Positions 57,780 to 64,000 of a stretch of DNA of 64,000 nt are shown piece by piece; position 1 is the first letter of the stretch, and each line of letters begins with the position of its first letter. The position numbers were made by a program, and so were the translations under genes. A model generated the notes under the pieces. The model was not told the origin of the DNA. It worked only from the letters and a program-made list of their open reading frames with translations, and searched no databases. Source of the stretch: JALOOB01 sp040766655 (GTDB lineage: Bacteria > Chloroflexota > Anaerolineae > CG2-30-64-16); NCBI GenBank assembly GCA_040766655.1, contig JAXGQB010000020.1:1-64000 (forward strand). Direction: 5' to 3'.

Positions 57780-58727
57780 ATGACAACCTACTTCATCAAA
57801 CGCGTTCTTGCCTTGATCCCGGTGCTGATCGGCGTCACGCTGCTGGTCTTCCTGATCATGCAGCTCGCGCCTGGCGACCCGGCGAAGATCATGCTGGGCA
57901 CAAAGGCCACCGAAACGTCGCTGACGCAGCTGCGCCACGAACTGGGCCTGGACCAGCCGCTGCACGTGCAGTACCTGCGCTGGATCGGCCGCGTCCTCCA
58001 GGGGAACTTCGGCCGCTCGATCCAGCTCAAGCGCGAGGTGCTGCCGTTTCTGCTGGATCGCTTCAGAAATTCGCTCTATCTGACGGCCTTCGCGGCGCTC
58101 CTGGCCGCAGGCGTCGGCATACCCATCGGCATCTACTCTGCGGCCCGGCAGCACTCCTTGGCTGACCGGGCGTCGGTGGTCATGGTGCTGGTGGGCTTTT
58201 CCGTGCCCATCTTCTGGTTGGGCATCATCCTGCAGATCATCTTCGGCCTCCGGCTGGGGCTATTGCCCGTATCGGGCATCCACTCCACCGGGCGGACCGA
58301 CTTCGTCGACCTGTTCCGGCACCTGATCCTGCCCGGGCTGACGCTGGCCACCGGGCCGGCCGCGATCATCGCGCGCATGACGCGTTCGACCATGCTCGAA
58401 GTGATCCGGCAGGATTACATCCGGACCGCGCGCAGCAAGGGCCTGCAGGAGCGCACGATCATCGGCCGGCACGCGGTGCGGAACGCGCTGATCCCCGTGA
58501 TCACGGTCGTCGGGCTGCAGGTGGGATACCTGCTGGGCGGCGACGTCCTCGTCGAGATCGTCTTCTCCTATCCCGGCATCGGCCTGGCCATGGTGAACGG
58601 GATCCTCGCGCGCGACTTTCCGCTGGTCCAGGGTGCGATCCTCCTCGTCGCGACGTCCTACGTGGTAGTGAACCTGGCCGTCGACCTGCTCTACGCCTAC
58701 GTCGATCCCCGCATCCGGTACGGATGA
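57780..58727 (+). CDS. ABC transporter permease, DppB/OppB type
   Basis: 315 residues with six hydrophobic helices. YFIKRVLALIPVLIGVTLLVFLIMQLAPGDPA is the hallmark N-terminus. The EAA loop lies in EVIRQDYIRTARSKGLQERTIIGRHAVRNALIPVIT. First of two permeases; no Shine-Dalgarno is evident next to ATG 57780. It overlaps the DppC-type gene by 4 bp (ATGA). Confidence 0.95.
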   Translation: MTTYFIKRVLALIPVLIGVTLLVFLIMQLAPGDPAKIMLGTKATETSLTQLRHELGLDQPLHVQYLRWIGRVLQGNFGRSIQLKREVLPFLLDRFRNSLYLTAFAALLAAGVGIPIGIYSAARQHSLADRASVVMVLVGFSVPIFWLGIILQIIFGLRLGLLPVSGIHSTGRTDFVDLFRHLILPGLTLATGPAAIIARMTRSTMLEVIRQDYIRTARSKGLQERTIIGRHAVRNALIPVITVVGLQVGYLLGGDVLVEIVFSYPGIGLAMVNGILARDFPLVQGAILLVATSYVVVNLAVDLLYAYVDPRIRYG

Positions 58728-59662
58728 CGGCCACGAGGTACGATGTGAACTCACCAACTGCCAGCGCCGCGGACGGTGCGGTGCAACTTGAACTGGCCGA
58801 GGGGCGGGCGCCCGTTTCGAAGAGCCCCGGCCAGCAGGCGCTTCGCCGCCTGCTGCGTGACCGCACCGCCATCGCCGCGGCCTTCCTCCTGCTGCTGCTC
58901 ATCGCGATCAGCATCCTGGCCCCGCTCATCGCGCCCCGGGACCCGATCGCCACGAACCTGGCCCAACGGCTGGTACCGCCGGGCACGCCGGGCTACCCCC
59001 TCGGCGCAGACGACCTGGGCCGCGACATCCTGAGCCGGCTCATCTGGGGGGGCCGCATCTCGCTGCTGGTCGGCTTCAGCGCGGTGTTGGTCGCCATGGT
59101 GCTGGGCGTCTTCCTGGGCCTCATCGCCGGATACTTCGGCGGCTGGCTCGATAGCGTCATCATGCGGGGCATCGAGATGCTGATGGCCTTTCCGGCCATC
59201 CTGCTGGCCATCGCGATCGTCGCTGCGCTGGGACCCGGCCTGCGCAACGCGATGTTGGCGATCGCCATCGTCGGCATCCCCTATTACACGCGCATCTCGC
59301 GCGGCAGCGTCCTGACCGTGCGCGAGCAGGAATTCGTCACTGCGGCACGCTCGGTCGGCGGGAGAAGCTCGCATATCCTCGCGCGGCACGTCCTCCCGAA
59401 CATTGTCGGGCCCCTGATCATCGCGGCCACGCTGGACGTCGGCTGGATGATCATGGCCGCGGCGGGGCTCAGCTTCCTGGGCCTCGGCGCACAGCCGCCC
59501 ACGGCCGAGTGGGGCGTCATGCTCAGCCAGGGCCGCAATTTCGTCCGCAACGCGCCGCACGTCTCGATCGTGCCGGGCGCGGTGATCTTCCTCGTCGTGC
59601 TCGCGCTGAACCTGTTCGGTGACGGGCTGCGCGATGCGCTCGACCCGCGCGCACAGGAATAA
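58724..59662 (+). CDS. ABC transporter permease, DppC/OppC type
   Basis: 312 residues with an N-terminal cytoplasmic stretch, then six helices. HPLG-type motif PGYPLGADDLGRDILSRLIWGGRISL and the EAA loop EFVTAARSVGGRSSHILARHVLPNIVGPLII are present. Ends in ALNLFGDGLRDALDPRAQE, standard for the family. No DppD/DppF ATPase genes follow in the operon; ATPases must come from elsewhere. Confidence 0.95.
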   Translation: MTATRYDVNSPTASAADGAVQLELAEGRAPVSKSPGQQALRRLLRDRTAIAAAFLLLLLIAISILAPLIAPRDPIATNLAQRLVPPGTPGYPLGADDLGRDILSRLIWGGRISLLVGFSAVLVAMVLGVFLGLIAGYFGGWLDSVIMRGIEMLMAFPAILLAIAIVAALGPGLRNAMLAIAIVGIPYYTRISRGSVLTVREQEFVTAARSVGGRSSHILARHVLPNIVGPLIIAATLDVGWMIMAAAGLSFLGLGAQPPTAEWGVMLSQGRNFVRNAPHVSIVPGAVIFLVVLALNLFGDGLRDALDPRAQE

Positions 59663-59681
59663 ACTCAAAGGAGCCTGCTTC

Positions 59682-60560
59682 ATGACCTTACCGCATCCAT
59701 CGACCTTCTCCATCGTCGCCCACGATCCCGAGGCACAGGAATGGGGCGTCGCCGTGCAGTCGAAGTTCCTCTGCGTGGGCGCACTCGTCCCCTGGGCCAA
59801 GGCCGGCGTAGGTGCGATTGCCACCCAGTCGTTCTGCAACACATCCTTCGGGCCCGACGGCCTGACCCTGATGGCGAGCGGACTCAGCGCGCAGGAAGCG
59901 CTGGATCGCGTCCTTGCCGAGGATGAGGGCCGGTCCCGGCGCCAGGTGGGCTTCATCGACGCACTGGGCCGGGGCGCCACGTACACCGGCTCAGAGTGCA
60001 GCGCCTGGGCTGGCGGCCTGACGGGCCAGAACTATGCCGCGCAGGGCAACATCCTCGTCGGGGCCGAGACGGTGGAGGCCCTGGCCCGCTCCTTCGAGAC
60101 ATCGAAGGGCGAGCTCGCAGACCGCCTCGTGGCCGCGCTGGCCGCGGGCCAGGCCGCGGGCGGCGACCGCCGCGGGCAGCAATCGGCCGCCGTGCTGGTG
60201 GTGCGCGAGGGCGGCGGCTACGGCGGCTTCAACGACCGCTACCTGGACCTGCGCGTCGACGACGACGTCGCGCCCATCGAGCGGCTGGCCGCGCTCGTCG
60301 ACCTGCATCATCTCTACTTCAAGCCGGCTGCGCCCGGCGAGCTGGTCGTCATCGAGGGCGAGACCGCTCGGGACGTGCAGCAGATCCTCAGGTGGGCGGG
60401 CTACTACGACGGCCCCATCTCGGGCGACTACGACGAGGTCACGGCAAAGGCGCTGCGCGACCTGATCGGGACCGAGAACTACGAAGAGCGGTTCGACGAG
60501 CCGGGCGGGCGGATCAGCAGCCAGGTGCTGTCCCTGCTCCGCGACAAGTTCAAGGCCTAG
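59682..60560 (+). CDS. DUF1028 protein (Ntn-hydrolase-like) with peptidoglycan-binding-like C-terminus
   Basis: 292 residues from ATG 59682, with AAAGGAG upstream, 19 nt after the permease stop. STFSIVAHDPEAQEWGVAVQSKFLCVGALVPWAKAGVGAIATQS is the DUF1028 signature, an Ntn-hydrolase fold. The C-terminal 70 residues (ARDVQQILRWAGYYDGPISGDYDEVTAKALRDLI) look like a peptidoglycan-binding domain 1 repeat. No signal peptide. DUF1028 genes frequently accompany peptide ABC transporters, suggesting hydrolysis of the imported compound (inference). Confidence 0.9.
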   Translation: MTLPHPSTFSIVAHDPEAQEWGVAVQSKFLCVGALVPWAKAGVGAIATQSFCNTSFGPDGLTLMASGLSAQEALDRVLAEDEGRSRRQVGFIDALGRGATYTGSECSAWAGGLTGQNYAAQGNILVGAETVEALARSFETSKGELADRLVAALAAGQAAGGDRRGQQSAAVLVVREGGGYGGFNDRYLDLRVDDDVAPIERLAALVDLHHLYFKPAAPGELVVIEGETARDVQQILRWAGYYDGPISGDYDEVTAKALRDLIGTENYEERFDEPGGRISSQVLSLLRDKFKA

Positions 60561-60596
60561 CCGGCGAACCAGGGGGACCGCACCGATCGTGCCTTG

Positions 60597-60722
60597 AGCG
60601 TCCTGAGCGGAACGCAGCCGCCCGGCGATACGGGCGGCGGAGTGCAGTCGAAGGAGGCGGCCTTGACCAGTGTCCGCTCCGCCTCCTTCGACTCCGGGCT
60701 ATCGCCCGCCGCTCAGGATGCT
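60597..60722. repeat. Long inverted-repeat (REP/MITE-like) element
   Basis: AGCGTCCTGAGCGG at the left matches the inverse of CCGCTCAGGATGCT at the right, with inner arms GTCGAAGGAGGCGG and CCGCCTCCTTCGAC around a short centre, and CCCGGCGATACGGGC facing CGGGCTATCGCCCG. The element occupies most of the 235-nt gap between DUF1028 and the B12-binding gene and contains no gene. Confidence 0.7.
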
Positions 60723-60795
60723 CCGCTTCTCAAGACCTCAACGGACCGGGCCAATGGTATACTGCAACCGGCAACCGGAGCCCGACAGACACGCC

Positions 60796-62565
60796 ATGCC
60801 CACCGATGACCTTTACGAGCGCGTCCGGACCTTGCTGGACGTCGACCTGCCCGACCACCGCGCGGTGATCGCGGAGGGCCGCGCCGTCGCGGCCGGCCTC
60901 GCGCTGGGGCGCTCCGCGTTCTGCGAGGAGCTGGGCGTCGCGTCCGAGGCCGAATACAAGGCGCAGTGCAAGGCCAGCGGGACGATCATGTACCATGCCC
61001 ACATCGGCATGGACTCGTGGCCGGACACCGCCGACGCGCTGCGCCACATCCACCGGGTGGCCCAGGCCGAAGGGTATCGCATCGACCGCGCAGGCATCTG
61101 CCTCGACCGGCGCATGGCCGTACCCGAGTCACTGCGCCGCGGCATCCCGGCCGAGACCGGGCCCCTCATCACCTCCCCCGCAGAGTGGCGCGAGATCGGC
61201 CAGGTCGTGCCCATCCAGCCGCACATGGGCGACTTCATGATCGGCTTCCCCGCCGCGACGGCCAACACGGTCCACGCGCTCCGCGCGGGCGTGACCACCA
61301 TCGGCAACCTCTCGCAGTACTTCAGCCACGAGGCGCCGGGCTGGAAGGATCCCGTGACCACCGCGGTTGAGACCGTGCGCGCGATCGCGATCCTCGGCGC
61401 GCGGCGCGAGGCCGGGCTGCTGCTCCACTCCTACCTGGAGGACGGGTACGCCGCGCTCTTCTTCGACTGCGCGACCGTGGCCGGCTGGGCGCTCCTGGAG
61501 CGCCACATCGTGGAGACGCTGCTCGGCGCGCGGCTCAGCCACTGCATCGGCGGCCTGACCACCGACCCCCTCAAGCGCGCGGGCTGGGTGTTCGCGCTGG
61601 ACGAGCTCCACGACCACGACTGCCTGGGCTCGATGATCTACGGCGACACCATCTCGCTCACGCGCGACTTTCCGCGCAACTGGGCCGTGATCGGCGAGTA
61701 CCTGCTGTGGGACATCCTGGCCCAGCTCGCGTGTCCGACCGGCCACGCAGTGCACCCGCTGCCCATCACGGAGGCGCTCCGCATCCCCTCCGCGGAGGAG
61801 ATCGCGGAGGCGCAGACGTTCGGCCGCCAGGTGGAACGGACCGCGCGGCGCCTGCACGGTTCGGTCGACCTGGGGCCGGCCCGCCTGTTCGCGCGGCAGA
61901 TGGTCGACGCCGGCCGCCGCGTGGCCGCGGCCGCGCTGGACGGCCTGGCGGACGCGGGAGTGGATGTCCACAATCCCCTCCAGCTGCTTTACGTGCTCAA
62001 GGGGCTGGGCTCGGTGGCGTTCGAGCGCTGCTTCGGCGCGGGCGCGCTGGACGAGGCCACCGGCCGCCGGCAGCCGCTCGTGCCGACCGACATGTGCGCG
62101 CGGTCTCTGGCGCTCATCGACGAGCATCTGCCCATGTTCACGGCAGAGAGGATGCGCGGGCTGATGGGGGGACGCAGGCTCCTGCTCGCCTCGACCGACG
62201 TGCACCAGCACGCGCTCTTCGTGCTGGACGCGCTGCTGCGCGAGGCGGGCGCTGAGGTGGTGAACCTGGGTCCGGAGCAGGACGCGGCCGACGTGGCGCA
62301 GGGTGCGGCAGCGCACGGCGTCGAGGCCATCCTGCTCAGCACGCACAACGGCATGGCGCTCGAGTACGCGCAGCAGCTGCGAGCGGCACTGGCACGGCTC
62401 GCGGTGGACGCGCCGGTGCTGATGGGCGGGGTGCTGAACCAGAAGGTGGCCGGCCTGCCGCTGCCCGCGGACGTGACGCAGGAGCTCCGGCGGCTGGGCA
62501 TCCGCACCGGCTCGCTCACGGACGGCGGCTGGCCGGGCCTGTTGGCGGAGAGGGGGGAGACATGA
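60796..62565 (+). CDS. Large cobalamin-binding protein, mutase-like, of unknown reaction
   Basis: 589 residues from ATG 60796. Residues 1-450 are probably a TIM barrel (IGQVVPIQPHMGDFMIGFPAATANTVHALRAGVTTIGNLSQYFSHEAPGW, LLHSYLEDGYAALFFD, ARLSHCIGGLTTDPLKRAGWVFALD). Residues 470-585 form a B12-binding domain with STDVHQHALFVLDALL, where D-x-H supplies the cobalt ligand and the usual Gly of DxHxxG is replaced by Ala. The arrangement recalls glutamate mutase-like or other carbon-skeleton mutases, but no named family fits. Its stop overlaps the ProC-like start (ATGA). Confidence 0.8.
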   Translation: MPTDDLYERVRTLLDVDLPDHRAVIAEGRAVAAGLALGRSAFCEELGVASEAEYKAQCKASGTIMYHAHIGMDSWPDTADALRHIHRVAQAEGYRIDRAGICLDRRMAVPESLRRGIPAETGPLITSPAEWREIGQVVPIQPHMGDFMIGFPAATANTVHALRAGVTTIGNLSQYFSHEAPGWKDPVTTAVETVRAIAILGARREAGLLLHSYLEDGYAALFFDCATVAGWALLERHIVETLLGARLSHCIGGLTTDPLKRAGWVFALDELHDHDCLGSMIYGDTISLTRDFPRNWAVIGEYLLWDILAQLACPTGHAVHPLPITEALRIPSAEEIAEAQTFGRQVERTARRLHGSVDLGPARLFARQMVDAGRRVAAAALDGLADAGVDVHNPLQLLYVLKGLGSVAFERCFGAGALDEATGRRQPLVPTDMCARSLALIDEHLPMFTAERMRGLMGGRRLLLASTDVHQHALFVLDALLREAGAEVVNLGPEQDAADVAQGAAAHGVEAILLSTHNGMALEYAQQLRAALARLAVDAPVLMGGVLNQKVAGLPLPADVTQELRRLGIRTGSLTDGGWPGLLAERGET

Positions 62566-63377
62566 TCGGGGATCGACGGATCGCGTTCATCGGCTGCGGC
62601 CACATCACGGAGATCATCCTGCACAACCTGGTGGACCGGCAGGTCGCTCGGGCGGAGAACATCGTCGTCAGCGATCCGCTTGCGGCGCGGCTGCGCCACC
62701 TCGAGGATCAGTTCGGCGTGGCCACCACGCACGACAACGTGGCGGCAGCCCGCCGCGGGGACCTCATCTTCATCAACCTGCGGCCGGAGGTGGTGGCGTC
62801 CGTCCTGCCCGAGCTGCAGGCCGCGGCCTTGCGGCCCGACCAGGTGCTCATCTCGCTGGCCGCGGGCATCCCCCTGAGCCGCTACGCCGGCCTCGGCGCG
62901 GGGCAGCCCTTGGTGCGCGGGTTGCCCAATCCGCCCAGCCGCATCGGGCAGGGCGTCGCCGCGCTCGTCTTCACGCCGCAGGTCAGCCCGGCGCAGCGGG
63001 AGGAGGTGCGCCTCCTGTTCGCCAGCCTGGGCCAGGTGGTCGAGGTAGACGAGCCCGCCCTGGACGTGATCACCTCGCTGAGCAGCCCGGTGGCCACCCA
63101 CCTCTTCTTCCAGTCGCTGATCGATGCGGGCGTGCGCTGCGGGCTGTCCCGCGCGGTGGCGACGGCGGTGGCGGGGCAGACCATCATCGGGTCGATGGCG
63201 CTGTGGCAGGCGCGCGGCGCGTCACCCGCGGAGCTGATCGCGGAGGCCAGCACCCCCGGCGGCATCTCGGTGGAGGTCCTGTTCGCGCTGGAGCAGCACG
63301 CGTTCAAGGCCGCGGTGATGGACGCGATCGCGCGCGGCGCGGACCGCGCCACCGCCCTGGGCCGCGCGGGAGCGTAA
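62562..63377 (+). CDS. Pyrroline-5-carboxylate reductase-like (ProC-family) oxidoreductase
   Basis: 271 residues. IAFIGCGHITEIILHNLV is the Rossmann dinucleotide motif (GxGxxxxA-like with GCGHIT). LISLAAGIPLSRYAGLGAGQPLVRGLPNPPSRIGQG and the C-terminal helical domain with VAGQTIIGSMALWQARGASPAELIAEASTPGGISVEVLFALEQHAF match the ProC dimer/active site region (TPGG). Reaction probably NAD(P)H-dependent imine reduction or the reverse; the substrate may not be pyrroline-5-carboxylate because it is coupled to a B12 protein. Confidence 0.85.
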   Translation: MIGDRRIAFIGCGHITEIILHNLVDRQVARAENIVVSDPLAARLRHLEDQFGVATTHDNVAAARRGDLIFINLRPEVVASVLPELQAAALRPDQVLISLAAGIPLSRYAGLGAGQPLVRGLPNPPSRIGQGVAALVFTPQVSPAQREEVRLLFASLGQVVEVDEPALDVITSLSSPVATHLFFQSLIDAGVRCGLSRAVATAVAGQTIIGSMALWQARGASPAELIAEASTPGGISVEVLFALEQHAFKAAVMDAIARGADRATALGRAGA

Positions 63378-63427
63378 GTCTCTCCGCCAGGTTACTGAAA
63401 GTTGCGGCCGCGGCGAAGCGGAGAGAC
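63378..63427. terminator. Hairpin after the ProC-like gene
   Basis: GTCTCTCCGC (63378-63387) and GCGGAGAGAC (63418-63427) form a perfect 10-bp stem around a 30-nt loop, immediately after the stop codon. No T-tract, so strength is uncertain. Confidence 0.5.
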
Positions 63428-63446
63428 GCTTACAGCAGCCCTGTGC

Positions 63447-63452
63447 TATAGT
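63447..63452 (+). promoter_or_regulatory. Extended -10 candidate for the right-edge membrane gene
   Basis: TGCTATAGT gives an extended -10 (TATAGT at 63447-63452). No good -35 was found at 16-18 nt. Confidence 0.4.
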
Positions 63453-63528
63453 TGAAAGGTGCGCGGCACGTGCGTGGCTGCGCGTTATGTGAAGCGTATC
63501 GGTGTAACGGTGTGGGAGGAAGTATACG

Positions 63529-64000
63529 ATGGCCATTGTGCAGACCATCCTCGCCGCCCTGGCGCGGCAGACCGGCAAGCTGCTCAACACGGTGTTCGGG
63601 TGGGCGACCACCACCCTCTTCGGCAAGGTCCCGCAGGCACGGCAGACGTGGCTGTCGGTGCTGTCGCTCGCCTCGGTAGCCTGGATGATCGTCGTCGTCG
63701 GCGTCATCTTTCCCAAGGCCGCCGTCTTTCTGCTCTCGTTCGTGACGCTGCCCCCATGGGTCGACGACCGGATGATCCGGCTGGCCATGCTGGCCGCGGC
63801 GCTCGTGCTGCCCCTGGTCGTGGGCTTCGTCTCGCTCAAGCTGTTGGATCCCGCAGATCGCCCCAAGGGCGCCGGGGCCACGCTCAAGGCGATCCTGCGC
63901 GGCTACCCCTCCACGGTGGCCATTGCCGTCGCACTGATCATGATGATCGTCTTCGTCCCCGTGATGAAGGCGCGCACGATGCTCAAGCGGTGGACCTCCG
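63529..64000 (+). CDS. Membrane protein, N-terminal part (runs off right edge)
   Basis: From ATG 63529 (GGGAGGAAG upstream) 157 codons are open to the window edge. The product starts MAIVQTILAALARQTGKLLN and has at least three hydrophobic helices: LSVLSLASVAWMIVVVGVIFP, RLAMLAAALVLPLVVGFVSL and PSTVAIAVALIMMIVFVPVM. No family is recognised from this part. Confidence 0.7.
   Translation, partial: MAIVQTILAALARQTGKLLNTVFGWATTTLFGKVPQARQTWLSVLSLASVAWMIVVVGVIFPKAAVFLLSFVTLPPWVDDRMIRLAMLAAALVLPLVVGFVSLKLLDPADRPKGAGATLKAILRGYPSTVAIAVALIMMIVFVPVMKARTMLKRWTS

Overview
The window is GC-rich DNA. It looks like a Chloroflexota genome (Anaerolineae/Caldilineae-like), probably from a metagenome assembly. 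The evidence is indirect: many URO-D/corrinoid/DUF1638 methyltransfer genes, secreted proteins with a CSLREA domain or a terminal F-x-LTPG motif, META-domain lipoproteins, and dense palindromic intergenic repeats. No rRNA, tRNA or CRISPR array was seen.

Layout. 0-3.3 kb (minus): winged-helix regulator, small protein, undecaprenyl diphosphate synthase, patatin-like phospholipase and an ArsA-family ATPase cut by the left edge. 3.29-4.68 kb: a complete IS element with unusual bipartite terminal repeats, touching the promoter of that operon. 4.8-13.8 kb (plus): two radical SAM proteins, a membrane acyltransferase-like protein, a sensor kinase/response regulator pair, an MFS transporter and a DegV protein. 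14.0-19.9 kb: a recombinase-rich island with a very long hairpin, a tyrosine recombinase, an XRE-NB-ARC regulator broken at a G7 tract, a 36-residue basic protein and a large serine recombinase carrying an extra methyltransferase-like C-terminal domain. 20-25.1 kb (plus): psuK-psuG, a pirin and a GT-C membrane glycosyltransferase.

25.2-35.1 kb is the most coherent system: ten minus-strand genes for cobalamin-dependent methyl transfer. They are a CobW-type GTPase, a protein with a natural His6 tail, a MetH-activation-like protein, two almost identical corrinoid proteins, three URO-D-family methyltransferases, DUF1638 and a pterin-binding methyltransferase. A GntR/UTRA regulator and a third corrinoid protein are divergently transcribed. 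A perfect palindrome lies between or on the two opposing promoters. I infer one-carbon transfer from methylated substrates to tetrahydrofolate; the substrate is unknown.

35.2-50.4 kb: ANT(6)-like adenylyltransferase, CSLREA beta-helix exoprotein, histidine phosphatase, alpha/beta hydrolase, two hypotheticals, FAD oxidase, class V aminotransferase, FadR-type regulator, double-META lipoprotein, ppk and a conserved hypothetical. 50.7-55.8 kb: two secreted proteins between copies of a 91-nt hairpin repeat, then two FAD reductases. 56-64 kb (plus): oligopeptide-type ABC binding protein and two permeases without ATPase genes, DUF1028, a large B12-binding protein coupled to a ProC-like reductase, and a membrane protein cut by the right edge.
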